A stretch of 22,904 bases of DNA from an uncultured Prevotella sp. (GCA_900543975.1 UQTI01000048.1:1-22904); one strand, 5' to 3'. Positions 1 through 7,749 are shown, numbered from the stretch's first letter. Notes: generated by a model not told the origin, from the sequence alone. Translations and numbers: made by a program.

Positions 1-146
1 GTCTATCGAATTCTTCACTCTTCGTTCTTCACTCTTCCCTTCCAAAGGCGTCAGCTTTTTTATCTTTAAAAGAGTCTATCGAATTCTTCACTCTTCGTTC
101 TTCACTCTTCCCTTCCAAAGGCGTCAGCCTTTTTTACCTTTTTACT
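1..146. repeat. Tandem 73-bp duplication of a dispersed spacer repeat
   Basis: A unit beginning GTCTATCGAATTC starts at 1 and again at 74. Each unit contains TTCACTCTTC words and ends in GGCGTCAGC followed by a T-run. The second copy has a complete hairpin, AAAGGC-GTCA-GCCTTT, at 117-132. The same words occur inverted at about 13,360-13,460, so this is one member of a dispersed intergenic family. It lies just downstream of pyrE. No ORF is supported here. Its function is unknown; the hairpin might help end transcription on the plus strand, where Ts follow it. Confidence 0.8.
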
Positions 147-155
147 TTTTTACCT

Positions 156-785
156 TTATTTAAAGTTTGCCGGGTCCTTACGCCACTCGTGCAGCAACTC
201 CACGTCGCTCTCGGTGATGTAGCCGGTAGCGAGAGCCTGCTCTACGACGTGCTCATAGTCGGTAAGGGTCTGCAGCTCAACGCCAGCGTCGGCAAAAGCC
301 TTTGCAGCCACGGGGAAGCCATAGGTGTAGCTTGCCACCATGCCCACAACCTCGTAGCCAGCCTGGCGCAGAGCCTCAACAGCCTTCAGGCTGCTGCCGC
401 CTGTAGAGATGAGGTCCTCGATGACCACCACCTTTGAGCCAGCGGGCAGCTCACCCTCAATGAGGTTACCCATGCCGTGGTCCTTAGCCTTTGAGCGCAC
501 ATAGACGAACGGCATGTTAAGCTCATCGGCAACGAGCGCACCCTGAGCGATGGCACCTGTAGCCACACCTGCCACGGCTGTGGCCTGTGGGAAGTGCTCC
601 ATTACGGCATGCACGAGCTGCAGCTTCACGAAGTTGCGCAGTTCGGGGAACGAGAGGGTCTTGCGGTTGTCGCAGTAGAACGGCGATTTCCAACCCGAAG
701 CCCATGTGAACAGGTCGTTGGGCTGAAGCTTTATTGCCTTGATGTCGAGCAGTTTTTTTGCAAATACTTTCTTAAGTGTGTCCAT
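156..785 (-). CDS. pyrE: Orotate phosphoribosyltransferase
   Basis: This cytoplasmic enzyme joins orotate and PRPP to give OMP in de novo pyrimidine synthesis. The 209-residue length is normal for the family. The PRPP-binding motif VVVIEDLISTGGSS is at residues 119-132. The mobile catalytic loop is present around residues 98-111 (SKAKDHGMGNLIEG), and the N-terminal orotate-site segment FTWASGWKSPFYCDNR is at 26-41. The start at 785 fits the family, since the protein begins directly with the first helix, and a TAACTTTG promoter box lies 29 bp upstream. It is monocistronic as far as can be seen; comM ends 118 bp upstream on the same strand with a repeat spacer between them. The identification is secure. 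Confidence 0.97.
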   Translation of the reverse strand: MDTLKKVFAKKLLDIKAIKLQPNDLFTWASGWKSPFYCDNRKTLSFPELRNFVKLQLVHAVMEHFPQATAVAGVATGAIAQGALVADELNMPFVYVRSKAKDHGMGNLIEGELPAGSKVVVIEDLISTGGSSLKAVEALRQAGYEVVGMVASYTYGFPVAAKAFADAGVELQTLTDYEHVVEQALATGYITESDVELLHEWRKDPANFK

Positions 786-813
786 ATTGTTGTCGTTTAA
801 AATTTATTTTTTG

Positions 814-821
814 CAAAGTTA
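814..821 (-). promoter_or_regulatory. -7 promoter box of pyrE
   Basis: The minus strand reads TAACTTTG, matching the Bacteroidota TAnnTTTG box, 29 bp upstream of the pyrE start. No good TTTG -33 box is seen at the expected 19-20 bp spacing, so only the -7 half is convincing. Confidence 0.55.
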
Positions 822-860
822 CTCAAAAGTTTTGGTTTTGTGACGATTAAAAGACAAAAG

Positions 861-898
861 AATTCTTCACTCTTCACTCTTCACTCTTCACTTTATTT
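861..898. repeat. TTCACTCTTC spacer repeat
   Basis: About four head-to-tail copies of a 7-10 bp word (TTCACTC/TTCACTCTTC) fill the short gap between the comM stop and the pyrE promoter. This is the same word family as at 1-146, 5,603-5,655, 12,208-12,264 and 13,388-13,455. Confidence 0.75.
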
Positions 899-902
899 TA
901 AA

Positions 903-2456
903 TCACCTTCCGATGCCCCGCTCAGCCCAGTCGCCACGGTCGAGCATGCGGTAGCCAATGGCCTCGGCCAGATGGTGAACCTCGACACGCTCCGACCCGT
1001 CGAGGTCGGCAATGGTGCGTGCAACCTTCAAGATGCGGCTATAAGCGCGTGCCGAGAGCGCGAAGCGGTCCATGGCTGTGCGAAGAATGTTCATGCCGTT
1101 GGCGTCGGGCTCCGCAAACAGGTGGATCATGCGCTCCGTCATCTGCGCATTGCAATGAATGCCCTCATAGGGCCGGAAGCGTTCAGCCTGTATGGCGCGT
1201 GCCTTTATCACCCTCTCGCGTATGGCGCTGCTCGGCTCGCCCGGCGCAGCCTTGGAGATGTCCTCAAAGGGCACGGGCATGATCTCACACTGAATGTCTA
1301 TTCGGTCGAGCAACGGCCCGGAAATCTTGTTCATGTAACGCTGAATCTGCCCGGGAGAGCACACACAGTGGTGCGTGGGGTCGCCATAATAGCCACAAGG
1401 ACAGGGGTTCATAGACGCCACAAACATGAAGGAACACGGAAACTCAAGGGTGTATTTGTTGCGCGAGATGGTTATGCGGCGGTCTTCAAGAGGCTGACGC
1501 AGCACCTCAAGGGTGGTCTTGCTAAACTCTGGCAGCTCGTCGGCAAAGAGCACACCGTTGTGGGCCAACGAGATCTCGCCGGGCTGCGGGTTCAAGCCGC
1601 CGCCCACCAGCGCCACCTCCGATATGGTGTGGTGGGGCGCACGGAACGGCCGCTGCGCTATGAGCGACAGACCGCGCGGCATCTTTCCCGCCACGCTGTG
1701 TATCTGCGTTGTCTCCAGGCTCTCGGCAAGGGTCAGAGGCGGCAGGATGGAAGGCAAGCGCTTTGCCATCATCGACTTGCCGCTGCCCGGCGGGCCCACC
1801 ATGATCAGGTTGTGGCCGCCAGCCGCCGCCACCTCAAGCGCACGCTTCACCTGCTGCTGTCCGCGCACGTCGGCATAGTCGAGCTCGGTGCTATACTGCT
1901 GGTCATAAAACTCCTTGCGTGTGTCCACGCTCACAGGCTGGAACCGCTCCTGACCGGTGATCATGCTTATCACCTCCTTCATCTGCGACATGCCGTAGAC
2001 CCTGATGCCCTCAACCACAGCTGCCTCGCGCACGTTCTGCTGCGGCACGACAAGGGCCACGAAGCCATCGGCCTTGGCACGCATGGCTATGGGCAGCGCT
2101 CCTTTGACAGGCTGCAACGCCCCGTCGAGCCCCAGCTCCCCGACAAGCATTATGCGGTCAAGACCCACAGGCTCAATCTGTTTCGACGCCGCGAGCACAC
2201 CGATGGCGAGCGGCAGGTCGAAGCCGCTGCCTTCCTTGCGCAGGTCGGCAGGCGCCATGTTTACCGTTATGTCGGCGTTGGGAAAGAGATAGCCGTTGTT
2301 TACAAGTGCTGCTGCCATGCGGTCTCTGCCCTCGCGCACAGCCGTGTCGCCAAGACCTGTCATGCGGAACATGACGCCCTTGGTGAGGCTTACCTCTATG
2401 GTGACGGTCGTTACGTCAAGGCCGTTGACGGCGGCACAATAGGTCTTTACAAGCAT
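903..2456 (-). CDS. comM: YifB/ComM family Mg-chelatase-like AAA+ ATPase
   Basis: This 517-residue protein has the full YifB/ComM layout: an N-terminal Lon-protease-like ChlI domain (about 1-165), an AAA+ Mg-chelatase domain (about 190-395) and a C-terminal Mg-chelatase domain (about 400-515). Walker A is GPPGSGKS at 221-228 and Walker B is GVLFADELPEF at 301-311. A cysteine cluster, NPCPCGYYGDP...CVCSPG (350-369), is typical of the family. In naturally transformable Proteobacteria ComM is a hexameric branch-migration helicase that helps integrate incoming DNA. In Bacteroidota the role is inferred from homology only, and no other competence gene is in view. The start at 2456 gives the standard N-terminus MLVKTYCAAVNGL. 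A promoter box lies about 60 bp upstream. Confidence 0.95.
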   Translation of the reverse strand: MLVKTYCAAVNGLDVTTVTIEVSLTKGVMFRMTGLGDTAVREGRDRMAAALVNNGYLFPNADITVNMAPADLRKEGSGFDLPLAIGVLAASKQIEPVGLDRIMLVGELGLDGALQPVKGALPIAMRAKADGFVALVVPQQNVREAAVVEGIRVYGMSQMKEVISMITGQERFQPVSVDTRKEFYDQQYSTELDYADVRGQQQVKRALEVAAAGGHNLIMVGPPGSGKSMMAKRLPSILPPLTLAESLETTQIHSVAGKMPRGLSLIAQRPFRAPHHTISEVALVGGGLNPQPGEISLAHNGVLFADELPEFSKTTLEVLRQPLEDRRITISRNKYTLEFPCSFMFVASMNPCPCGYYGDPTHHCVCSPGQIQRYMNKISGPLLDRIDIQCEIMPVPFEDISKAAPGEPSSAIRERVIKARAIQAERFRPYEGIHCNAQMTERMIHLFAEPDANGMNILRTAMDRFALSARAYSRILKVARTIADLDGSERVEVHHLAEAIGYRMLDRGDWAERGIGR

Positions 2457-2517
2457 AAAAAAACGGTTTTTAGAAGTTCGTCATTGTCAATAACCGATAG
2501 CTGTTCTATCATAAATG

Positions 2518-2547
2518 CAAAGGTAACAGAAATATTTTAATGGTAAA
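2518..2547 (-). promoter_or_regulatory. Probable comM promoter
   Basis: The minus strand reads TACCTTTG (2518-2525), a perfect TAnnTTTG box. A TTTA at 2544-2547, 18 bp further upstream, may act as the -33 element. A small hairpin, GATAG-CTGTT-CTATC (2496-2510), lies in the predicted leader. Confidence 0.5.
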
Positions 2548-2618
2548 AAAAATAGCAGTAAAAAGGAATGTTTTGCACACGTTGTAGCCGTTTTGAAGAA
2601 AATAAATGCGCCTAATTA

Positions 2619-2649
2619 TTTGCTTATATGAAATAATAATTTAAATTTG
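2619..2649 (+). promoter_or_regulatory. Canonical Bacteroidota promoter of the AAA-ATPase gene
   Basis: A TTTG -33 box (2619-2622) is followed after exactly 19 bp by TAAATTTG (2642-2649). Both boxes match the phylum consensus, and the start codon follows 26 bp later. This is the best promoter in the window, and it drives a gene that is broken downstream. Confidence 0.8.
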
Positions 2650-2675
2650 CATTTAAAATCTAAACAACGAAGATT

Positions 2676-3952
2676 ATGGCACTTAAGTTATATCCATTAG
2701 GCATACAGACTTTCGAGCGCATCCGAAAGGAAGACAAGCTCTATATAGACAAGACGGAATATGTTTACCGCCTGACCCACACCAGCGGTACCTATTTCTT
2801 CTTGGGACGTCCACGCCGTTTTGGAAAATCTTTGTTTCTAACCACCCTCCAGAGCTATTTTGAAGGCAAGAAAGACCTGTTCAGAGGGCTTGCCATCGAG
2901 CAGATGGAAAAAGAGTGGACAGAACATCCTGTGCTCCACTTCGACCTCAGCGGCGGCAAACACATGGACAAGGAGCAGCTGGAGAGATATCTCGCCTTCA
3001 TTCTGGAGACAGAAGAGAAGAAATGGGGGATCACCCAACCGCAAATAGATGCCAACAACCGATTGACAGAACTTATAAACACAGCCTACGAGAAATCGGG
3101 CAAGCAGGTCGTTGTGCTTGTTGACGAATATGATGCGCCGATGCTCGATGTGGCTCATGAACAAGAACAGTTAGATTCCTTGCGCAACATCATGCGCAAC
3201 TTCTACAGTCCTCTAAAATATAGCGAAGCAAAGCTGCGCTTTGTCTTCCTTACGGGCATCACCCGGTTCTCGCAGGTGAGCATCTTCAGTGAGCTTAACA
3301 ACATCACCAACATATCCATGAATGACGATTATGCCGGCATCTGTGGCATAACCAAAGACGAGCTGCTGACGCAAATGTCGGAAGACATCGAAGCTCTTGC
3401 CATGAGACGAAACATAACGAAGGAGCAAGTGGTCGACAGGCTGAAAGAGAATTATGACGGATATCATTTCACCAGATTCTCACCCGACATCTTCAACCCC
3501 TACAGCCTGTTGAATTGCTTTGCGGAAAACAAGTTTGGCTCCTATTGGTTTTCATCTGGCACACCAACTTACCTCATCAACATGATGCGCAAATATGAGG
3601 TCGTTCCTACAGACGTCATCACACGGGTAGAGGCCGATGCCAGCGAGTTTGACGCTCCTACGGAGAACATGCCAACCATCATGCCCCTGCTTTACCAGAG
3701 CGGATACATCACCATCAAAGAATATAATGAAGACTACAACTATTATGTTCTCGATGTTCCAAACAAGGAGGTGAAAATTGGGCTGACCAAGGCGTTTTTA
3801 TGAACAAGAGCGCACAATCTGCCATGCAGCAAATAAACCTAAAGAATTATCCCAACCGCTTTGCGCTAAGCGGCAAGCCGATAACCAAGGTTGCAATAAA
3901 CTTTGACAGCAATAAAGGAAACATTGAAAACTGGGTGATAGAAAAAGCATAG
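2676..3952 (+). pseudogene. AAA-ATPase-like / PD-(D/E)XK nuclease family gene with internal deletion
   Basis: The first part (2676-3803, 375 residues) is an AAA-ATPase-like protein of the family usually paired with a C-terminal DUF1703/PD-(D/E)XK nuclease domain. Motifs visible are LGRPRRFGKSL (43-53, P-loop) and VVVLVDEYDAP (145-155, Walker B). The reading frame ends at 3803, soon after the stretch VPNKEVKIG, where intact relatives continue for well over 100 more residues. A second frame, open from 3800 to 3952, encodes NKSAQSAMQQINLKNYPNRF and ends NIENWVIEKA*, which resembles the extreme C-terminus of these proteins. The segment that normally carries the nuclease catalytic acidic and lysine residues is missing, so an internal deletion with a frame change is inferred. 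The ATPase half could still be made as a 375-residue truncated protein. These genes are often multicopy in Bacteroidales; their role is unknown. Confidence 0.82.
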
Positions 3953-4061
3953 AAACAAGAAGGTCAAGCAAAGGACCTTTTAAAGACAAACACTATTATC
4001 TTCTAAACTTGTTGAAATTCAACAATATATATAATGTTTGTCTTCTGAAAAAAATCTGTTA

Positions 4062-4157
4062 GTCATCGTACCTCGGTCGGGGTACACATGTACCTCGGTC
4101 GGGATACACATGTATCTCGGTCGGGGTACGCATGTATCTCGGTCGGGGTACGATGAC
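4062..4157. repeat. Four palindromic 18-bp units at 22-bp spacing, bounded by an 11-bp inverted repeat
   Basis: Units start at 4068, 4090, 4112 and 4134. Each reads GTAYCTCGGTCGGGRTAC, so the ends GTAC(C/T) and GGRTAC pair around a CGGTC core. Spacers are four bases (ACAT, ACAT, GCAT). The whole block begins GTCATCGTACC (4062-4072) and ends GGTACGATGAC (4147-4157), an exact inverted repeat. The 22-bp period is about two turns of DNA, which would put all units on one face of the helix. The function is unknown. It is not a CRISPR because spacers are only 4 bp and nearly identical. Confidence 0.85.
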
Positions 4158-4252
4158 AATAGAGCGTTTTTGATGAAATAACATTCACTTCTTGATGCAA
4201 AGAATAGCAGGATAAAAAAAACAAAGACAATGGTTTTATGGTTATAAAGAAA

Positions 4253-4305
4253 CTGACATTCATCTTTCTTTGGGTCTTGTCACCACAAAGGAAGATGAAT
4301 GTCAG
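4253..4305 (-). terminator. 20-bp hairpin downstream of the DUF4369 lipoprotein gene
   Basis: CTGACATTCATCTTTCTTTG (4253-4272) pairs with 4286-4305 over 20 positions with a single G-T wobble. The loop is 13 nt and could itself form GGT/ACC pairs. On the minus strand the stem is followed by TTTCTTTAT. It lies 54 bp past the stop of the minus-strand lipoprotein gene, which suits a terminator. The arm is unusually long for a simple intrinsic terminator. Confidence 0.55.
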
Positions 4306-4358
4306 CATGTTACAGGTACAAAAGTTTTTAGCGTTTGCTTGCCTTTCTCTTTTTCAGC

Positions 4359-5522
4359 TTATTTTTGTTTCTCCTTGATAAACTCGGTGAGCTGGTTGTC
4401 GGTGAGATGGGCAGCGGCTATGCGGCCGTTCTTTATCACGATATTGTCGGGAACGCTGGTCAGACCGAGACGGGTGAAGAAGGGGCTTTCCACCATCTTG
4501 CCGTCGCAGACAATATAACAGGTAGAGCTGCTGCGGCTGCTGGAAGAAGCTTGGGCAGCAGCTGAGGCTGAGCCAGATGATGAGCCAGAGGTTAAGCCAG
4601 ACGATGAACCAGATGATGGGCCAAAGGCTAAGCCAGAGGCTGAGTCAGAGATACCTAACTGTGAGGCGAGCTGTGAGCGCACAAGAGATGGCGATGCATC
4701 GATGCTCACACCCACAACGGCCACCCGTCCTTGCTGCGAGGCGGCATAGGCGGCGAGACGGCGGAACTGGCTCATGCTCTCATACTTCCATGTGGCAAGG
4801 GCGCACACCACGGTAACGGGGGCTTTGGTGAGCTGCACACGGCCTATGGTCCTGCCGTCGACGGTGGTTCCCAAGACGTTGGGAATGTCGGCACCTTTGG
4901 TTGCCACGAAAGAGGCGGTGAGCTGACGCTTCTGTCGTTTGAGATAACCGTTTTCGGGCTGCTTTTCTATCATGAGGTCAACCAGGCGCACGGCAGTCTT
5001 GGTGTCGGGATTTGCGTCATGAATGAAATAGCGGTCGACGAGATAAGCCCCTACACGCGACTCTGGATGATCCTGCACAAACAGCTGTGCACACTTCTTC
5101 ATCTCTGGCGGCGCAGCGTTGTGTATCATCTCGCGAAACTTGTTCATCAGTTCGTTGTCTTCCGTTCCCTTCACGGTCATCTCCTTAAGGTGTGAAGCAT
5201 CGCCCTTTAGGTCCACGCTCTTTCCCGGCTGCGCAAAGACAGGCTGCTCGGTGAAGTTGGGGAACACGATCATGAGGGTCATGGGGCGGTCGCACGCCAC
5301 CTCATAGCTGAAGCGTCCTGCCTGCACCTTTATGGTGTCGAGACCGTTTATTGTGCCATCCGGGCTGTAGACGTAGAACTCGCCTTGGTTGAGGTGCAGC
5401 AGTCGTCCGTCAATGCGGAAATGTCGGCTGTCGGTGCCGCAGGAGGTGCAGACGAGTGCCGCCACGAGGGTAAAGACAACTGCCATGAGGGGTACAACAG
5501 ACTGATGTAAAGCTCTTTTCAT
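4359..5522 (-). CDS. DUF4369 lipoprotein with thioredoxin-like domain lacking CXXC
   Basis: From the chosen start this is a 387-residue probable lipoprotein. Residues 1-28 are a signal peptide ending VCTSC, with Cys28 the likely lipidated residue. An earlier ATG at 5567 would add 15 residues in front of this signal and is less likely. A DUF4369-type domain follows (about 32-125), then a helical linker. The C-terminal thioredoxin-like fold (about 215-385) includes PVTVVCALATWKYES where redox members have WCxxC, so disulfide chemistry is unlikely. Within it sits a low-complexity Ser/Gly segment of seven four-residue units (S-G-x-x), followed by a serine-rich stretch. Proteins of this type in Bacteroidota are envelope proteins of unknown function. 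It appears to be a single-gene unit; the upstream promoter is not clear. Confidence 0.8.
   Translation of the reverse strand: MKRALHQSVVPLMAVVFTLVAALVCTSCGTDSRHFRIDGRLLHLNQGEFYVYSPDGTINGLDTIKVQAGRFSYEVACDRPMTLMIVFPNFTEQPVFAQPGKSVDLKGDASHLKEMTVKGTEDNELMNKFREMIHNAAPPEMKKCAQLFVQDHPESRVGAYLVDRYFIHDANPDTKTAVRLVDLMIEKQPENGYLKRQKRQLTASFVATKGADIPNVLGTTVDGRTIGRVQLTKAPVTVVCALATWKYESMSQFRRLAAYAASQQGRVAVVGVSIDASPSLVRSQLASQLGISDSASGLAFGPSSGSSSGLTSGSSSGSASAAAQASSSSRSSSTCYIVCDGKMVESPFFTRLGLTSVPDNIVIKNGRIAAAHLTDNQLTEFIKEKQK
4565..4648. repeat. 12-bp in-frame minisatellite inside the lipoprotein gene
   Basis: Seven consecutive 12-bp units, most ending GAGCCAG, AAGCCAG or a one-base variant, run across this stretch. 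They encode seven tetrapeptides on the minus strand: SDSA, SGLA, FGPS, SGSS, SGLT, SGSS and SGSA. Because the unit is a multiple of three, slippage would change length but not frame. Confidence 0.85.
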
Positions 5523-5746
5523 CGTAGGATAATTTTTATGATTGTTGAAAATTTCTTTTCCTTGCAATGCCTAATTGTTCAAATTAAAAAATAAGAAACA
5601 ATGAAAGTGAAGAGTGAAGAGTGAAGAACGAAGAGTGAAGAGTGAAGAATTCGATAGCCCTTCTAAAGAGGACAAATCAAAATTCGAAAACTCAAAATCG
5701 GCTGAAAGCCGACAATTCAAAACTCAAAATTCAAAACTCAAAATTC
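5523..5746. repeat. Mosaic spacer of GAAGAGTGAA and AATTCAAA words
   Basis: GAAGAGTGAA/GAAGAACGAA words run from about 5603 to 5655. They are followed by TCGATAGCCCTTCTAAAGAG, then A/T-rich AATTCAAA/AACTCAAA words with one hairpin cassette CGGCT-GAA-AGCCG at 5699-5711. The order matches the inverted copies near the EEP gene. No ORF or clear promoter for the lipoprotein gene is seen; TTAATTTG at 5580-5587 (minus strand) is one base from the -7 consensus. Confidence 0.7.
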
Positions 5747-5800
5747 AAAAACAGGGAAGCGTGTCATGAAGATTTTCCATGACACACTCCCCTGTTTTTT
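5747..5800. terminator. Bidirectional terminator of the OmpA/TPR lipoprotein gene
   Basis: ACAGGG..GTGTCATG (5751-5768) pairs with CATGACAC..CCCTGT (5778-5795) over 18 positions with two mismatches and a 9-nt loop. A-runs and T-runs on the two sides give a U-tract in either direction. It begins 22 bp after the stop of the minus-strand gene. Confidence 0.8.
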
Positions 5801-5821
5801 ATCTTAGTTTATTCTTTTTTT

Positions 5822-7492
5822 TTACTTCAAGATCTGGAGCTCCAGGTCGTTGTCAGCATACTTCTGGAGAGAAGGATCCTTCTGGAGAGCCTCCTTGAGG
5901 TAAGAAGAAGCAGCAAACTTGTTACCGCGACGAGCAGCTACGATAGCGTGCAGGTAGTCGGTGATGGCGTCAGCGTTCTCCACCTTGTCAAGAGTGGCAG
6001 CGGCAGCGGCATAATCCTTAGTCATGATCTGAGCCAGAGCAGCGCTGTTGGTCTTGTTTTTGCCGAAGAGCTGGACAGCCTGAGCATAGTTGCCCTTAGC
6101 CAGGTTCAGCACGCCCTGTGCATAAGCGGTGGTCTCGCTGTTGGCACCCTTGGCGATGGCAGCCTCGGCAGCCTGGAGGTCACCGTCAGCGAGGCTGATG
6201 AGACCCTTGTTTGCGCTCCACTCAGCACCGTTGGCATCACACTGCTGTGCCTTTGCCAGATAGTTGGCAGCGGCAGCCTTGTCGCCCTTGTTCATGGCGA
6301 TGGCAGCGAGGTTGTTGTAAGCGCGATAGTCTTTGTCGTAGAGCTCAGTAGTCTTCTTGTAAACCTGCTCACGGTCAGCCTGTGTGTCCTTGAGAGAGGC
6401 GAGGTAGAGGAGCTCGTCGGCGCTCAGCTTGGCAGCGTCGTCCTTATACTGCTGCTCGATCTGCTCGTCAGAGCGGCCAATTGTCTCATAGTTGATGATG
6501 AGACGTGAGCGGCGCAGCTCGGGGAGGATGCCGTCAGCCAGCTCGCGGAAGGCAGCGCTCATGTTGCGGATCTGAGCCTCACGCTCCTGGGGATCCTGAT
6601 ACATGCTGAGCACGCGGAGGATAACATCCTTGTCCTGGAGGTTAGAAGCCTGTACGAGGCGCTGGAAGCCATCCCAGTCCTGTGCTGTATAGTGGGCATC
6701 GATGCCTGTCTGCACCTTGGTCTTCTTCAGCTGCTCCTTAACATAACCCTCTGACACGTTCTGACGCTTGCCGGCGAGCTTGTTGTTGAAGGCGAAGCCA
6801 CCCTCAGGTGAGGCATAAGCCTGGATCTCCACGTTGTTGATGTTCAGACCCTCGCGGTCAGCGTTGATCTTCTTCAGCATCTGTACAAACTCAGAGACAG
6901 AGTTGTTCTTGAGCTCGCTCTTGCGCAGCGTGGCCTGGTTCACGAGGAACTTGATGTTAGCCTCCTGCTTCTGAGCTCTTACGCGCTGGAACGAGTCGGG
7001 TGCCAAGCATCCGCCGTCGCTGAAGAGCGTCTTCTTGTAGAGCTCGCTTGTAGCGATAATGCCGTTAGCCACCTTTACAGCGGGTATAGTGATCTCCTTC
7101 TTGCCTTTGCGAGCCTTGAATGTCATCCAGAGGTCGCTCTTCTGCATCTCAGGAGTGTAGTTGAAGTTAGCCTTCATGGTGTAACGTCCGCCCAGACGAT
7201 AAGAGATTGTCTGGTCGTTGCCCATGACCTTCTCTCCCTGGAATGTGGCTGTCTGTCCCTGTGTTGTGCCGTCGGCATAACGGAGCTCAGGAATGACCGT
7301 CACGACGGCCTTCTTCTTCATGAATTTCTCGGGGAATGAACCGTTAATTGTAGCGGGCACCTGTCCTGCCTGTGTCTCAAGCGGATTGGGTGTTACGCTG
7401 AAATTGTCTGCTGTAAGAACCATTTTGTTCGAGCAAGACGAAAGTGCTAATAATGAACACGCTGTTAACGTGAGAACGTGATAATTTCTCAT
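5822..7492 (-). CDS. Lipoprotein with OmpA-like and tetratricopeptide-like regions
   Basis: This 556-residue probable lipoprotein has a signal peptide ending LSSC, with Cys20 lipidated. The N-terminal half (about 25-170) is a beta-rich region without a recognised name. An OmpA-like region follows (about 180-255), with the recognisable VEIQAYASPEGG at 221-232. The C-terminal third (about 395-556) is alanine-rich helical repeats of TPR type, e.g. YNNLAAIAMNKGDKAAAANY. Such proteins are common envelope components in Bacteroidales, perhaps scaffolding near the peptidoglycan, but no specific function is known to me. The start at 7492 is chosen over the longer frame to 7594 because the extra 34 residues are a translation of the tRNA-Leu gene. 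The start is only 22 bp from tRNA-Leu, so co-transcription with the tRNAs is likely. Confidence 0.85.
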   Translation of the reverse strand: MRNYHVLTLTACSLLALSSCSNKMVLTADNFSVTPNPLETQAGQVPATINGSFPEKFMKKKAVVTVIPELRYADGTTQGQTATFQGEKVMGNDQTISYRLGGRYTMKANFNYTPEMQKSDLWMTFKARKGKKEITIPAVKVANGIIATSELYKKTLFSDGGCLAPDSFQRVRAQKQEANIKFLVNQATLRKSELKNNSVSEFVQMLKKINADREGLNINNVEIQAYASPEGGFAFNNKLAGKRQNVSEGYVKEQLKKTKVQTGIDAHYTAQDWDGFQRLVQASNLQDKDVILRVLSMYQDPQEREAQIRNMSAAFRELADGILPELRRSRLIINYETIGRSDEQIEQQYKDDAAKLSADELLYLASLKDTQADREQVYKKTTELYDKDYRAYNNLAAIAMNKGDKAAAANYLAKAQQCDANGAEWSANKGLISLADGDLQAAEAAIAKGANSETTAYAQGVLNLAKGNYAQAVQLFGKNKTNSAALAQIMTKDYAAAAATLDKVENADAITDYLHAIVAARRGNKFAASSYLKEALQKDPSLQKYADNDLELQILK

Positions 7493-7514
7493 AATAAAAA
7501 AAAGTTTAGGATAG

Positions 7515-7600
7515 TGCCGCGAGCGGGACTCGAACCCGCACGGCCATTTCTGGCCAAGGGATTTTAAGTCCCTCGTGTCTACCAATTCCACCATTGCGGC
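7515..7600 (-). tRNA. tRNA-Leu (UAA anticodon)
   Basis: This is an 86-nt class II tRNA. It starts GCCGCAATGGTGGAATTGG, has anticodon TAA in the loop CTTAAAA, a variable arm with a GGCC...GGCC pairing, and a T-arm GCGGG-TTCGAGT-CCCGC. The acceptor stem has one A-C mismatch at 6-67. CCA is not encoded. It lies 22 bp upstream of the lipoprotein gene. Confidence 0.97.
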
Positions 7601-7673
7601 ATCATTGTCTAAAATAATTGGAGCGCCGTTTCTGTTACATTGTTTTTCTTGGCGCCTTCAACAGGTCATTATG

Positions 7674-7749
7674 TGGAGCGGAAAACGGGACTCGGACCCG
7701 CGACCCCAACCTTGGCAAGGTTGTGCTCTACCAACTGAGCTATTTCCGC
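7674..7749 (-). tRNA. tRNA-Gly (GCC anticodon), CCA encoded
   Basis: The cloverleaf is complete: acceptor GCGGAAA/TTTCCGC, D-arm AGCTCAGTTGGTAGAGC, anticodon loop TTGCCAA, T-arm CGGGTCCGAGTCCCG. The discriminator T is followed by an encoded CCA (7674-7676), unlike the other three tRNAs in the window. No promoter lies in the 73 bp to tRNA-Leu, so the two are likely co-transcribed. Confidence 0.97.

Larger units (their letters stand above)
3953..4358. other. 406-bp convergent intergenic region with structured repeats
   Basis: This gap lies between the 3' end of the broken ATPase gene (plus) and the 3' end of a lipoprotein gene (minus). It holds a four-unit palindromic array (4062-4157) and a long hairpin (4253-4305), listed separately. 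Between them the sequence is A/T-rich with no convincing ORF, promoter or RNA gene. Confidence 0.7.

Noticed and set aside
840..2540. 566-codon open frame on the plus strand opposite comM
   Set aside because: It is antisense to comM, His/Arg-rich, has no recognisable domain and no promoter; comM on the other strand has complete motifs.
4062..4157. CRISPR array
   Set aside because: The repeat units are 18 bp with near-identical 4-bp spacers, and no cas gene is present.
7493..7594. 34-residue N-terminal extension of the lipoprotein (MVELVDTRDLKSLG...)
   Set aside because: It is the translation of tRNA-Leu read on its own strand, a well-known false extension; the signal peptide starts at 7492.
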